Shown here: piece after piece, positions 11,581 through 21,648 of the stretch
Layout: each line of letters opens with the position of its first letter
Numbering within the stretch: the stretch's first letter is position 1
Assembly: GCA_029262455.1 (NCBI GenBank)
Contig: JAJCZJ010000055.1
Location: forward strand, 22,080 to 86,079
Source of the DNA: Deltaproteobacteria bacterium
GTDB taxonomy: Bacteria > Desulfobacterota > Binatia > HRBIN30 > CADEER01
DNA: 64,000 bases
Direction: 5' to 3'
Position numbers and translations under genes: made by a program
Notes under the pieces: generated by a model
What the model saw: the letters and a program-made list of their open reading frames with translations, nothing else
Databases searched by the model: none
What the model was told of the DNA's origin: nothing

Positions 11581-11670
11581 CCCTACCACCCTATTCTCGC
11601 CCACGCGGAGCGTTGCAGAGGCGTAGTAAATCCGATTTACACAGCCTCCGCAATTGGCTTCTTTCGACGA

Positions 11671-14145
11671 TCATCCCACTTCGGCAAGTCCGAGTCGTCC
11701 GGCCCAGCGGTGCGCTAGCACACTTCGGATTGCCTCGGAATCTGGTTTGGAGAGATCTGGGTCGCTATCGAGCCATCGGATGGCCGCGCTCCGCGCGGCG
11801 ACCAGCAGACTCGTGTCGCGCAGCAGATTGCTCACCCGGAAGTCGGGCAACCCGGATTGCCGTGTGCCCAGAAACTCACCCGGCCCGCGCAGGCGCAGGT
11901 CGGCTTCGGAAATCGCGAAGCCGTCGTTGGTGTCGCACATCACCGCCAGCCGGTCGGTGTCGGAATTCGCCGCATGTCGTGTCGAAACCAGGATGCAGTA
12001 GGCGCGATCGGCGCCGCGCCCGACCCGACCGCGCAATTGATGGAGCTGGGACAGGCCGAATCGCTCAGCGTGCTCGACCACCATGACCGTCGCGTTCGGG
12101 ACGTCGACGCCCACCTCGACGACCGTCGTCGTGACCAGAATCTGGACATCACCAGCGCGAAAGCGCCTCATCACAGCGTCTTTCTCGTCAGCTTTCATCT
12201 TGCCGTGCATCAGCCCGACCTTGAAATCCGGAAACACCGTGCGGTTCAACTCACGGGCCATGGTGGTGGCGTCTCTGAGATCGATCTTCTCGCTGCTCTC
12301 GACCAGCGGATAGACGATGTAGGCTTGCCGCCCGCTCTCGACTTCTCGTCGAACCGTGGCATACGCCCGTCCGCGTTCTGCCTCGTGTACCAGGTGGGTC
12401 GCGACCGGCTTTCGCCCCGGCGGTAGCTCGTCGAGCAGGGACACGTCCAGATCGCCGTAAACGGTCATTGAGAGGGTTCGCGGGATCGGCGTCGCCGTCA
12501 TCAGCAACACGTCGGGCGCGTCGACGGATTCCCCGCCGAGATTGCGCAACGCGGCGCGTTGCAAGACACCGAAGCGGTGCTGTTCGTCGATGATTCCGAG
12601 TCCGAGTTGCGGAATGGTGACAGCATCCTGAATCAGAGCGTGGGTGCCGACGGCGATCTGAATCTCGCCCTGCCCCAGGGCTTCGTACAGATCTCGCTTT
12701 TGGCTAGAAGTCCGTGAGCCGGTTAGAAGTTCGGCCCGCACATCGAGGCCACTGGTGAACTGTTCAATGGTCTGGAAGTGTTGTTCGGCGAGCAGTTCCG
12801 TCGGCGCCATGAAGGCCGCCTGCATGCCGCTCTGGACTGCGACGAGCGCAGCGTGCAGGGCGACGACGGTCTTGCCGCTGCCGACGTCGCCCTGCACAAG
12901 TCTGTGCATCGGCTGCGGCTGCATCATGTCGTCGGTAATTTCGCGGATGACCCGTTGTTGTGCGCCGGTCATGGTGAACGGAAGCATGCGCTCGAAGGCT
13001 CCGGTCAGCGGGCCGTCGGGTTGCATGGAATAGCCCCTCTCGCGAGCCATGCGGCGGCGGCGCATGCCGAGGCCAAGCTGTAAGAAGAAAAGCTCGTCGA
13101 AGACCAGCGAGCGGTGGCCGAGGGAACAGAAGTTCGCCAATGCCTCGGCGTCAATCGTCGCACTGGGGCGGTGTACCTCCCGGAGAGCCGTCTCTTGGTC
13201 GGTTATTCCGGCCGGACCGGTGATTTCCGGCGGCAAGACACTCGGGACGTCTTTGGCCGCGACCGCCACCGCCTGGTGCACGATCTTGCGCATGGCTTTG
13301 ACCGAAAGATTGCCCGGCTTCGCGTACACACTGTAGATGGCGATCCCTTGGTTGCTGCCGACTGGCTCCAGCTCCGGATGGACCATGCGTTTCCCGCCAG
13401 CTTGGTCGGATTCGATGCTGCCGAAGGCACTGACCTTTTGGCCGCGCTTATAACGAGACCCGAAGAATGAGACTTGGTTGAACCAGGTGAGAGCCAGCAA
13501 CCCAGTCTCGTCGCGCAGGACGCCTTCGAGAATGCGCCGTCGCGCCCGGCCGATGGTGCGTTCGTCGAGGCTCACGAGCTCACCGACGAAGTTCGCGCTT
13601 TCGCCGATCACGGCGCGCGCGATCGGCACCACGCGGCGGCGATCTTCATAGCGAAACGGCAAATGGAAAAGAACGTCCTCGACGGTCCCGATGCCCATGC
13701 GTCTGAGCTCTTCAGCCCGCCGCGGTCCGACTCCTTTTAGGAACTGCACGGGTTGTCGTAGTGCTTCCAACCCGGCGCTGACGTCCGCGGCGCTACGCCG
13801 GTACGCGATCTCTGGCGATGCCGACGTCGCGGTGGCCGGGTTGCCTGCGCAACGGTCCAGACCCTGCACGACGAGGGCGAGAGATCCTTGGGCAACCGCG
13901 ACTCTGCCCTCGGCGTTCTGTTCCGCGTAGGACTCGAGCAGAGGTACCAAGCTGTCGAGGATCTGGCCCAACGACGGGTCGTCGACGACGCTGCGCAGCG
14001 CTTTCGCCTGATCGACGTGCTGCTTAGCCGCGAGGCTGATGCGCTGAGCCGCTCCGAGTGGGGCCGCTAGGATGTACTCGAGTGCTGGTCGCAGTGCCAG
14101 AAACATTGCCTCGAGCGAATCGGCCGGTCGTTGCGCGGGCGACAC
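11671..14145 (-). CDS. recG: ATP-dependent DNA helicase RecG
   Basis: An 824-aa branched-DNA helicase that reverses stalled replication forks. After an N-terminal extension of about 120 residues comes the wedge domain, starting near LKGVGPRRAEELRRMGIGT with the OB-fold. The helicase core has Walker A LVQGDVGSGKTVVAL, the DEQHRFG box, LLMTATPIPRTLS and the motif VI region QLRGRVGRG. The long N-terminal extension is seen in many non-enterobacterial RecG proteins. The GTG start has GGAG about 5 nt upstream. It follows carB by 53 bp on the same strand. Confidence 0.97.
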   Translation of the reverse strand: MSPAQRPADSLEAMFLALRPALEYILAAPLGAAQRISLAAKQHVDQAKALRSVVDDPSLGQILDSLVPLLESYAEQNAEGRVAVAQGSLALVVQGLDRCAGNPATATSASPEIAYRRSAADVSAGLEALRQPVQFLKGVGPRRAEELRRMGIGTVEDVLFHLPFRYEDRRRVVPIARAVIGESANFVGELVSLDERTIGRARRRILEGVLRDETGLLALTWFNQVSFFGSRYKRGQKVSAFGSIESDQAGGKRMVHPELEPVGSNQGIAIYSVYAKPGNLSVKAMRKIVHQAVAVAAKDVPSVLPPEITGPAGITDQETALREVHRPSATIDAEALANFCSLGHRSLVFDELFFLQLGLGMRRRRMARERGYSMQPDGPLTGAFERMLPFTMTGAQQRVIREITDDMMQPQPMHRLVQGDVGSGKTVVALHAALVAVQSGMQAAFMAPTELLAEQHFQTIEQFTSGLDVRAELLTGSRTSSQKRDLYEALGQGEIQIAVGTHALIQDAVTIPQLGLGIIDEQHRFGVLQRAALRNLGGESVDAPDVLLMTATPIPRTLSMTVYGDLDVSLLDELPPGRKPVATHLVHEAERGRAYATVRREVESGRQAYIVYPLVESSEKIDLRDATTMARELNRTVFPDFKVGLMHGKMKADEKDAVMRRFRAGDVQILVTTTVVEVGVDVPNATVMVVEHAERFGLSQLHQLRGRVGRGADRAYCILVSTRHAANSDTDRLAVMCDTNDGFAISEADLRLRGPGEFLGTRQSGLPDFRVSNLLRDTSLLVAARSAAIRWLDSDPDLSKPDSEAIRSVLAHRWAGRLGLAEVG

Positions 14146-14198
14146 GTCATCTCCCAGGAGATTCGCACGGGCGGTTAGCCCTGCTTTTCAACGGACTG

Positions 14199-17100
14199 CT
14201 ACCCCTTGCCTCGCAACGTTTGCTGATGGAACTCCTGTAAGCTGCGGACTCCCAGAGGATTGCGCTTGAGGTACTCGATTCCCTCAGCCGCAGCGGCCGC
14301 ACCGGCCATGGTGGTAAAATACGGCACCTGGCTCTCCAGCGCGGCGCGCCGCATCGGAAAAGAGTCCTTTTGTGCCCCGCTGCCGAGCGGCGTATTGATG
14401 ACCAGGACGATTTCTCCGCCCTTGATTGCATCGACAGCGTTTGGACTGCCGTCCTGAATTTTCTTGATGGTACGGACCTGGAGCTTCGCTTTCTGCAAGG
14501 CCGCAGCGGTCCCGGTGGTTGCGCACAGGTCGAATCCGGAATCCGCCAGTCGTTTGGCGACAGCGACGGCGTCTCGTTTGTCCTCGTCCTGGACGCTGAG
14601 GAATACCGTCCCGCTCTCCGGGAGCACGGTCCCCGCACCGAGTTGGGCCTTGGCGAAGGCGACGCCGAACGAGTCGTCGATGCCCATCACCTCGCCGGTA
14701 GACTTCATCTCCGGGCCGAGCAGTGTGTCTACACCGGGGAATTTTGCGAAGGGAAACACCGCCTCCTTGACCGCGATATGCTTGGGGACCACTTCCTTCG
14801 TGAAACCGAGGTCGGTGAGTTTCTCGCCGGCCATGACGCGCGCGGCGAGTTTTGCTACCGGGACCCCTGTGGTCTTCGATACGAACGGGACAGTTCTCGA
14901 GGCGCGTGGATTCACCTCGATGATGAAAACTTGCCCGGCTTGTATGGCAAACTGAACGTTCATCAGTCCGACCACGCCAAGCTCCAGGGCCAGCTCTTTT
15001 ACTTGTCGTCGAACTTCGTCGAGCAGCTCGCCCGATACGGTCTCGGGCGGTAGTGAGCAAGCGCTGTCGCCCGAGTGGATACCGGCGCGTTCGATGTGCT
15101 CCATGATACCGGCGACGACAACGGTCTCGCCGTCGCTGATCGCATCGACATCGAGCTCGATCGCGTTTTCGAGAAACTGATCGATCAAGACCGGGCGTCC
15201 CGGTCCGACATCGACTGCCCGCGCCATGTACGAGCGCAGGCTCGTGTCGTCGTAGACGATCTCCATGGCCCGCCCACCGAGGACGTAGGACGGGCGAACC
15301 AAAACGGGAAAGCCGATGCGCGCGGCAATTGCGGAGGCTCGGCCGGGTTCGAACGCGATGCCGTTCTCCGGCTGCTTCAGACCGAGATGCTTGAGTAGAT
15401 CGGCGAAGCGTTCGCGATCCTCGGCACGGTCGATCGAGTCCGGGCTGGTCCCCGCGATCGGCACCCCTGCCGCCTCGAGCGGGACGGCCAACTTGAGTGG
15501 CGTCTGGCCGCCGAACTGCACAATGACACCGTCGGGCTTTTCGCGGTCCGCAATGGCCAACACGTCTTCGCGTGTCAGGGGTTCGAAGTAGAGTTTATCA
15601 GACGTATCGTAGTCCGTGCTGACCGTTTCCGGATTGCAGTTGACCATGATGGTCTCGAAACCGGCCTCTTTCAGGGCAAACGACGCGTGGACGCAGCAGT
15701 AGTCGAACTCGATCCCCTGCCCGATCCGATTCGGCCCGCCCCCGAGGATCATGATCTTCTTGCGATCGGTGATTTGGCTTTCGTCCTCGTCCTCGTACGT
15801 CGAATACAGATACGGCGTGTGCGCTTCGAATTCGGCGCCGCATGTATCGACCATCTTGTAGACCGGGGTGATTTCAGCAGCGATCCTTGCCTGTCGAACC
15901 TCTTCCTCACTGACGCCGCACAGCGAGGCGATGCGAATGTCTGAGAATCCAAGCTGCTTCGCTCGACGCAGCACCGAGCTCTCGAGCGACATCGTTTTCT
16001 CAAAGTCGATGATCTGTTGGATGTTGTCGAGAAACCAGCGGTCGATGCGGCTGGCCTCAGCCACCCTCTCGACGCTCCAGCCCTTGCGGAGCGCGTCGCC
16101 GACGTACCAGATCCGCCGGGCGCTCGGCACGCGAAGTTTTTTCTCGAGTTCGTCGCCATCGAGTTCTTCGCCGCGCCCCTTGTCGTCGAAACCATAGGAA
16201 TCGACTTCGAGCGAACGCAGAGCCTTCTGCATGGACTCCTTGAACGTCCGACCGATCGCCATCGCCTCTCCGACGGACTTCATCTGTGTGCCCAGAGTGT
16301 CGGGAGTGGCGCCGAACTTCTCGAACGTAAAGCGCGGGATCTTCGTCACGACATAGTCGATCGTCGGTTCAAAAGACGCCGGCGTTTCGCGCGTGATATC
16401 GTTGCGAATCTCGTCCAGCGTGTAACCGACGGCGAGCTTGGCGGCGATCTTGGCGATCGGAAAGCCGGTCGCCTTACTGGCCAGCGCGGAGCTGCGTGAC
16501 ACCCGAGGGTTCATCTCAATGACGGCCAGCCGTCCGTTCTCAGGATTGACTGCAAACTGTACGTTCGATCCGCCGGTGTCGACGCCAATCTCGCGCATGA
16601 TCGCCAGCGTCGCATCGCGCATGATCTGGTATTCTTTGTCGGTGAGGGTCTGGGCCGGAGCGACGGTGATGCTATCGCCGGTGTGCACGCCCATCGGATC
16701 GAGGTTCTCGATCGAACACACGATCACTACGTTGTCGAGGCGATCGCGCATCACCTCGAGCTCGTACTCTTTCCATCCAGCGATCGACTCCTCGACGAGG
16801 ATCTCGTTGATCGGTGACAATTCGATACCGCGTCGCGCCAATGCTTCGTAGTCGTCGAGGGTCTCCGCGATCGCTCCGCCGGTACCGCCGAGCGTACGCG
16901 AGGGACGAATGATCAAGGGAGCTCCGATCTCCTGACCGAGAGCTTTGGCCTCGTCCCAAGTGTGGGCAATGCCACTGCGCGGGACATCCAAGCCGATCGA
17001 CTGCATGGCGATTTTGAAGCGTTCGCGATCCTCGGCCTTTTTGATGGCGTCGATGCGCGCACCAATCATTTCGACACCGTAGCGCTCGAGGATGCCGGCT

Positions 17101-17411
17101 TCGGCGAGCGCGATGGAGACGTTCAAGCCGGTCTGGCCGCCGATGGTCGGTAGGAGCGCGTCGGGGCGCTCGCGTTCGATGATCCGTTCGATGATCGGGA
17201 CCGAGATCGGCTCGACGTAGGTTCTGTCGGCAAATTCCGGATCGGTCATGATCGTCGCCGGATTCGAGTTGATCAGGATGACACGGTAGCCCTCTTCCTT
17301 GAGAGCTTTGCAGGCTTGCGTGCCCGAGTAGTCGAACTCACAGGCCTGCCCGATTACGATCGGGCCGGAGCCGATGAGGAGAATTGTTTTGATGTCGGTT
17401 CGCTTTGGCAT
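14199..17411 (-). CDS. carB: Carbamoyl-phosphate synthase large subunit
   Basis: A 1070-aa protein of normal length for CarB. It uses ammonia, bicarbonate and two ATP to make carbamoyl phosphate for pyrimidines and arginine. It has the duplicated ATP-grasp architecture. The first half begins [20 protein letters not shown] with [18 protein letters not shown]. The second half begins [20 protein letters not shown] with [18 protein letters not shown]. An allosteric MGS-like domain follows (from about residue 930, [10 protein letters not shown]). It is the last gene of the pyr cluster and starts 3 bp after the carA stop. Confidence 0.98.
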   Translation of the reverse strand: MPKRTDIKTILLIGSGPIVIGQACEFDYSGTQACKALKEEGYRVILINSNPATIMTDPEFADRTYVEPISVPIIERIIERERPDALLPTIGGQTGLNVSIALAEAGILERYGVEMIGARIDAIKKAEDRERFKIAMQSIGLDVPRSGIAHTWDEAKALGQEIGAPLIIRPSRTLGGTGGAIAETLDDYEALARRGIELSPINEILVEESIAGWKEYELEVMRDRLDNVVIVCSIENLDPMGVHTGDSITVAPAQTLTDKEYQIMRDATLAIMREIGVDTGGSNVQFAVNPENGRLAVIEMNPRVSRSSALASKATGFPIAKIAAKLAVGYTLDEIRNDITRETPASFEPTIDYVVTKIPRFTFEKFGATPDTLGTQMKSVGEAMAIGRTFKESMQKALRSLEVDSYGFDDKGRGEELDGDELEKKLRVPSARRIWYVGDALRKGWSVERVAEASRIDRWFLDNIQQIIDFEKTMSLESSVLRRAKQLGFSDIRIASLCGVSEEEVRQARIAAEITPVYKMVDTCGAEFEAHTPYLYSTYEDEDESQITDRKKIMILGGGPNRIGQGIEFDYCCVHASFALKEAGFETIMVNCNPETVSTDYDTSDKLYFEPLTREDVLAIADREKPDGVIVQFGGQTPLKLAVPLEAAGVPIAGTSPDSIDRAEDRERFADLLKHLGLKQPENGIAFEPGRASAIAARIGFPVLVRPSYVLGGRAMEIVYDDTSLRSYMARAVDVGPGRPVLIDQFLENAIELDVDAISDGETVVVAGIMEHIERAGIHSGDSACSLPPETVSGELLDEVRRQVKELALELGVVGLMNVQFAIQAGQVFIIEVNPRASRTVPFVSKTTGVPVAKLAARVMAGEKLTDLGFTKEVVPKHIAVKEAVFPFAKFPGVDTLLGPEMKSTGEVMGIDDSFGVAFAKAQLGAGTVLPESGTVFLSVQDEDKRDAVAVAKRLADSGFDLCATTGTAAALQKAKLQVRTIKKIQDGSPNAVDAIKGGEIVLVINTPLGSGAQKDSFPMRRAALESQVPYFTTMAGAAAAAEGIEYLKRNPLGVRSLQEFHQQTLRGKG

Positions 17412-17414
17412 CGA

Positions 17415-18536
17415 TCAGCTGTTTCGTTCCATTAAGTCGATAAATCGCGCGAACAGATAGTTCGCGTCGTGAGGTCCGGGTGAGGCTTCGGGATGGTACT
17501 GCACCGAAAATACCGGCACGTCGCGGTGCGCCAGGCCCTCAACAGTCTCGTCGTTGAGATTGATGTGGGTCAGATCGGCACTTCCCTTCAGGGACTGTAC
17601 ATCGACGGCGAAACCGTGATTCTGACTCGTCACCTCGACCTTGCGGGTGGTGAGATCCATCACCGGTTGATTGCCGCCGTGGTGACCGAACTTCAACTTG
17701 TAGGTCGATCCGCCGAGAGCGAGGCCGAGGATCTGGTGACCGAGGCAGATTCCGAAGATCGGCTTCTTACCGACCAGGTCCCGGACGTGAGCGGCGGCGT
17801 ACGGCGCCGCCGCGGGATCGCCCGGGCCGTTCGACAGAAACACGCCGTCGGGATTGAGATCCAGGACCCGAGCCGCTGGAGTGTCCGCCGGGACGACGGT
17901 TACTTCGCAACCGTTGTCGACCAAGTTGCGCAGGATGTTCTGCTTGATGCCGAAGTCGTACGCGACCACTCGTTTCTTCGGAGCTGCGGTCGGGGTCTGA
18001 TACCCTCCCTCGAGATGCCAGCATCCCTCCGTCCACTGATACGGCTCATCACAGGTGACGATTCGAACCAAATCTCGTCCCTCCATCGACGGCGCTGCGC
18101 GGGCCTTGTCGACCAGGGTGTCCGGGTCGTCCTTGCCATCGGTGGCGAGGACAGCATTGACCGCTCCGCGCTCCCGGATATGTCGGACCAACGCCCTCGT
18201 ATCGAGTCCCTGAATCCCAGGGATGCCGGCCTCTTCCAAGTACGAGTGCAGCGACTGCTGGGCTCGCCAGTTGCTCGGGATATCCCAGTATTCTTTGACA
18301 ATGAATCCCTCGACGAAAGGTCGTTTGGACTCGACGTCCTCGCGGTTGACCCCGACGTTGCCAATCTCCGGATACGTCATGGCGACCAATTGGCCGCAAT
18401 AAGACGGATCTGTGAGGATCTCCTGATAACCACTCATCGATGTGTTGAAGACGAGTTCGCCGGTCGCTTGTCCGCGGGCGCCAAAGGCGGCGCCGTGAAA
18501 GACACGGCCGTCGGCCAGTGCGAGTACTGCACTCAT
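17415..18536 (-). CDS. carA: Carbamoyl-phosphate synthase small subunit (glutaminase)
   Basis: A 373-aa glutamine amidotransferase subunit that supplies ammonia to CarB. The N-terminal domain has [14 protein letters not shown] and the [13 protein letters not shown] block. The class I amidotransferase domain has FLSNGPGDP, the nucleophile Cys in [11 protein letters not shown] and the His/Glu pair in [13 protein letters not shown]. The start is the ATG at 18536: it overlaps the pyrC stop as ATGA and has a perfect AGGAGG Shine-Dalgarno 6 nt upstream. A start seven codons further upstream is therefore unlikely. Confidence 0.97.
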   Translation of the reverse strand: MSAVLALADGRVFHGAAFGARGQATGELVFNTSMSGYQEILTDPSYCGQLVAMTYPEIGNVGVNREDVESKRPFVEGFIVKEYWDIPSNWRAQQSLHSYLEEAGIPGIQGLDTRALVRHIRERGAVNAVLATDGKDDPDTLVDKARAAPSMEGRDLVRIVTCDEPYQWTEGCWHLEGGYQTPTAAPKKRVVAYDFGIKQNILRNLVDNGCEVTVVPADTPAARVLDLNPDGVFLSNGPGDPAAAPYAAAHVRDLVGKKPIFGICLGHQILGLALGGSTYKLKFGHHGGNQPVMDLTTRKVEVTSQNHGFAVDVQSLKGSADLTHINLNDETVEGLAHRDVPVFSVQYHPEASPGPHDANYLFARFIDLMERNS

Positions 18537-19825
18537 TGAGCCTCCTGAGGTGGCCATTTGATTCCTCCGCCCACGATGGTGGCGCGCGCAGCACCAACCA
18601 TCTCCCAGCCCCCGAAGGGCGAATTTTTTGATTTTGATCGGAGTCGATTGACGTCCACCGTCCAGCGATCCTCCGGGTCGATGACGGTTATATCGGCCGG
18701 CTTCCCCACTGCCAACGACCCCGCATTCAGATTGAGGATCTCTGCTGGGTGAACACTCATCGCCCGGATGAGAGCGTTTGGACTGAGGCCAGCATCGCGG
18801 ACCAGTCGCAACCCCAACGGCAGCGAAGTCTCGAGGCCGACGATGCCGAAAGCGGCTTCGTCAAACTCGACTTCCTTTTCGTCGCGGTGATGGGGAGCGT
18901 GGTCGGTGGCGATTGCATCGACGGTGCCATCGACCAGCGCTGCTATCATGTGGTCGACATCCGTAGCGTCACGGAGAGGTGGTTTCATCTTCGCGTTGGT
19001 GTCGTAGTCCAACACGGCTTGGTCGGTGAGCATGAAATGATGCGGTGTCACCTCGGCGGTTACTTTCAGCCCTCGGGATTTCGCGTCGCGCAGCATGCGC
19101 ACCGAGCCGACCGTACTCACGTGGGCAATGTGCAATCGTCCGCCGGTTTGCTCGAGGATCGCGATGTCTCGAGCGACCATGGCTTCTTCGGCCGCGGACG
19201 GCATCCCCCGCAGCCCCAGATGCAGACAGGTTTGGCCCTCGTGCATGACGCCATTGGCAGCCAAAGACGGGTCTTCTTCGTGGACGATCACCGGCAGATC
19301 GAAGAGCTGTGCATACTCCAGGGCTCGTCGCATCAACGCGCCATCGGCGATCGGCATGCCGTCATCGGATATCCCGACGATGCCGGCCTCACGCATTTCG
19401 CCGATCTCGGCCAGGGCCCTGCCCTCGAGTCCGAAGGAAACGGCGCCGATTGGGTGGACGCGAGCCAGGTTCGCCAGGCGCGCCCGTTCAATGATGTACT
19501 CGGTGACGGCGCCACTGTCGTTGACCGGGTTGGTGTTGGCCATGCAGGCCACCGCGGTAAATCCGCCGGCCACAGCGGCGAGAGTGCCCGTGGCGACAGT
19601 TTCCTTGTACTCGTAGCCCGGTTCTCGGAGATGGACGTGCATGTCGATCAAGCCGGGCGTGACCCAACATCCACTGGCATCGATCCGCGCCCCCTCGTGC
19701 TTGATTTGGGACGGCGGGGCAAGCTCAGCGACGAGTCCGTCGCGCACCAGCAAGTCGAGCTGATCGTCGATATCATTGGCCGGGTCGATGACCCGGCCAC
19801 CGTGTATCAATAGGTTCTGCGTCAT
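18533..19825 (-). CDS. pyrC: Dihydroorotase, type I
   Basis: A 430-aa amidohydrolase that closes carbamoyl-aspartate to dihydroorotate. The metal-binding [10 protein letters not shown] motif is at about residues 59-68. Further ligands lie in VIVHEED and the [10 protein letters not shown] strand, and the essential Asp is in ATDHAPHH. The C-terminal [15 protein letters not shown] is typical of the long, type I (PyrC/PyrX-like) family. Its ATG overlaps the pyrB stop by 4 bp, and its stop overlaps the carA start. Confidence 0.96.
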   Translation of the reverse strand: MTQNLLIHGGRVIDPANDIDDQLDLLVRDGLVAELAPPSQIKHEGARIDASGCWVTPGLIDMHVHLREPGYEYKETVATGTLAAVAGGFTAVACMANTNPVNDSGAVTEYIIERARLANLARVHPIGAVSFGLEGRALAEIGEMREAGIVGISDDGMPIADGALMRRALEYAQLFDLPVIVHEEDPSLAANGVMHEGQTCLHLGLRGMPSAAEEAMVARDIAILEQTGGRLHIAHVSTVGSVRMLRDAKSRGLKVTAEVTPHHFMLTDQAVLDYDTNAKMKPPLRDATDVDHMIAALVDGTVDAIATDHAPHHRDEKEVEFDEAAFGIVGLETSLPLGLRLVRDAGLSPNALIRAMSVHPAEILNLNAGSLAVGKPADITVIDPEDRWTVDVNRLRSKSKNSPFGGWEMVGAARATIVGGGIKWPPQEAQ

Positions 19826-20769
19826 CAGGCGGTCTGTCGTTGTTCGGTATCGCGCACGCGGCCGGCGAGCAGGTAGAGAGTGGCCATGCGGACCGCGACT
19901 CCGTTGGCAACTTGATCGAGGATGGCGGAGCGATTGCTGTCGGCGACGTCGCTCGAGATCTCGACACCGCGGTTGATTGGCCCGGGATGCAAGACGACCG
20001 CGTCGGGCTTGGCGGCATCAAGAGCGGCCGAGGTGAGGCAGAAGTAGCGAGAATATTCGTCGAGGCTGGGAAGGAAATTAGCCCCCTGACGCTCGCGCTG
20101 CAGGCGGAGCATCATGACGACATCTGCGTCGCGGATTCCCTCTTCCAAGTTGTGGTGGAGGTCTCCCCAAGAAGCCAGTTGCCGAGGCACGAGAGTCGGT
20201 GGTCCAACAAGGCGCACCTCGGCACCGAGGGTGCGCAGCGCATACAAATTCGAGCGCGTCACGCGGCTGTGCAGGATATCCCCGACGATGGCGACCTTGA
20301 GTCCGGCGATACGTCCTTTCTCCTTGCGGATGGTCAGGAGATCGAGCAACGCCTGGGTTGGATGCTCGTGGGCACCGTCGCCGGCATTGATCACTGGACA
20401 GCCGACATGTCGGGCCAGGAAATGGGGGGCCCCTGCCCTCGAATGGCGAACGACCAAGGCATCCGGACTCATGGCCGCAATATTTCGGGCTGTATCGAGT
20501 AGACTTTCGCCTTTGCTGACGCTGCTGGCGGAGGCATTCACGCTAACGAAATCGGCGCTCAGTCGCTTCGCTGCAATCTCGAACGAGGTGCGCGTTCTGG
20601 TGCTCGACTCGAAGAACAAACTGACAACGGTCTTGCCGCGCAGGGTGGGAACTTTCTTGATCTCACGCTCGGCAATCTCGCGAAACGAATCTGCGGAATC
20701 GAGGAGAAACTGGATTTCCTCGGCTCCCATCCCGTCCAGGCCGAGCAGGTGGCGTCCGACGATGCTCAC
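19825..20769 (-). CDS. pyrB: Aspartate carbamoyltransferase catalytic subunit
   Basis: A 314-aa enzyme that joins carbamoyl phosphate and aspartate. The carbamoyl-phosphate loop is [13 protein letters not shown] and the partner loop is [19 protein letters not shown] [16 protein letters not shown] and [13 protein letters not shown] are also present. I set the start at the GTG at 20769, which overlaps the pyrR stop as GTGA and begins [14 protein letters not shown], as in relatives. An upstream in-frame ATG would add 13 Arg-rich residues inside pyrR and is unlikely. No regulatory-chain gene (pyrI) is present, fitting a PyrR-controlled operon. Confidence 0.96.
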   Translation of the reverse strand: MSIVGRHLLGLDGMGAEEIQFLLDSADSFREIAEREIKKVPTLRGKTVVSLFFESSTRTRTSFEIAAKRLSADFVSVNASASSVSKGESLLDTARNIAAMSPDALVVRHSRAGAPHFLARHVGCPVINAGDGAHEHPTQALLDLLTIRKEKGRIAGLKVAIVGDILHSRVTRSNLYALRTLGAEVRLVGPPTLVPRQLASWGDLHHNLEEGIRDADVVMMLRLQRERQGANFLPSLDEYSRYFCLTSAALDAAKPDAVVLHPGPINRGVEISSDVADSNRSAILDQVANGVAVRMATLYLLAGRVRDTEQRQTA

Positions 20770-21320
20770 GGCACGGCTCGGGCGCGCACAATGGCGACTT
20801 CGTCGCACTCATCGTGATCGCGTATTTGCACACGCACACTCTCGCTCGGAGAGGTTGGAATGTTCTTGCCGACATAGTCCGGTCGGATCGGCAGCTCCCG
20901 GTGGCCGCGATCGATCAAGACCGCCAGCTGAACCGAGCGTGGGCGGCCGAAGTCCATCAGCGCATCGAGAGCAGCGCGTACGGTGCGTCCGGTGTAGAGA
21001 ACATCGTCGAAGAGGACAACGTGGCGATCGTCGATGGGAAAGTCGATCTCGGTGCCCTTGACCATCGGTGGATGCTCGGTCGAGCGGATGAGGTCGTCTC
21101 GGTAGAGAGTGATATCGATAATGCCGAGTGGCGGATGCTTGTCTTCAATCTTTGCGATCTTCCCAGCCACGCGGGATGCGAAGTCGACACCGCGTGACCG
21201 GACTCCAATGAGAACCACATTGGAGATGCCGCGGTTGTGCTCCACCACTTCGTGGGCGATTCGAGCCAAGATTCGCTCGATTCCCTTGGCGTCGACGACG
21301 ACCCTAGACTCGTCGCTCAT
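20766..21320 (-). CDS. pyrR: PyrR: pyr mRNA-binding attenuator / uracil phosphoribosyltransferase
   Basis: A 184-aa PyrR. The PRPP-binding motif is [18 protein letters not shown] (about residues 100-117). [12 protein letters not shown] and the flexible ITLYRDDL loop are also conserved. PyrR senses UMP/UTP and binds a hairpin in its own leader RNA to favour termination. It is first in the pyrR-pyrB-pyrC-carA-carB operon, and the leader upstream carries a matching binding loop and terminator. Its ATG lies only 2 nt after the terminator T-run. Its stop overlaps the pyrB GTG. Confidence 0.96.
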   Translation of the reverse strand: MSDESRVVVDAKGIERILARIAHEVVEHNRGISNVVLIGVRSRGVDFASRVAGKIAKIEDKHPPLGIIDITLYRDDLIRSTEHPPMVKGTEIDFPIDDRHVVLFDDVLYTGRTVRAALDALMDFGRPRSVQLAVLIDRGHRELPIRPDYVGKNIPTSPSESVRVQIRDHDECDEVAIVRARAVP

Positions 21321-21322
21321 GC

Positions 21323-21347
21323 AAAAAAGGCCCCCTGTGAGGGAGCC
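21323..21347 (-). terminator. Rho-independent attenuator ahead of pyrR
   Basis: On the minus strand an 8-bp stem (GGCTCCCT pairing with AGGGGGCC across the loop CAC) is followed by six T. It ends 2 nt before the pyrR ATG, so it acts as a leader attenuator, not a terminator of an upstream gene. The 3' arm AGGGGG is also the only Shine-Dalgarno-like sequence for pyrR, so the hairpin may block translation as well. Confidence 0.85.
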
Positions 21348-21380
21348 TTACCTCGGGGCCTGGGTTGAGAGGTGATTCAT
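21348..21380 (-). CDS. Possible 10-codon leader peptide in the pyr leader
   Basis: Between the PyrR-binding loop and the attenuator the minus strand has an ATG, nine further codons (NHLSTQAPR) and a TAA that touches the 5' arm of the terminator. AGGCAGG lies about 5 nt before the ATG. Ribosomes ending here would sit against the hairpin and might influence its folding. A frame this short can occur by chance. Confidence 0.35.
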   Translation of the reverse strand: MNHLSTQAPR

Positions 21381-21390
21381 GTGGACCTGC

Positions 21391-21420
21391 CTTTCTGGTC
21401 TCACGGGACCAGTCTTAAAG
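21391..21420 (-). promoter_or_regulatory. PyrR-binding RNA loop in the pyr leader
   Basis: The minus-strand transcript has a 6-bp stem CTGGTC/GACCAG closing the loop CCGTGA. The stretch GGTCCCGTGAGACC fits the known PyrR-binding core UCCNGNGAG. It lies about 50 nt upstream of the attenuator hairpin, which is the expected order. Confidence 0.75.
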
Positions 21421-21428
21421 GAGACACC

Positions 21429-21457
21429 TAGGTAGTCGGCCCAGCACTGCGAGTCAA
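21429..21457 (-). promoter_or_regulatory. Candidate promoter of the pyr operon
   Basis: The minus strand has TTGACT (a 5/6 match to the -35 consensus), a 17-bp spacer and TACCTA as a poor -10. Transcription would start near 21422 and give a leader of about 100 nt that includes the PyrR loop and attenuator. Position supports it more than the -10 sequence does. Confidence 0.4.
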
Positions 21458-21648
21458 GCTCGGCACATCAACAGCGTCATATCCGCGCCGCCTTGATTCC
21501 TTGATTCCGCCGAATATTGCTCAACCTCTTCCATTTCCCGGTGATCGGCTATGGCCTCAGTGGTGTGCATTGCTGGCATGCAGATCGCATGAGTTCTCAT
21601 CGGTAGCCCGATTTGCACTTTTCTATTGGGTATGGGGCTGGAAACACA

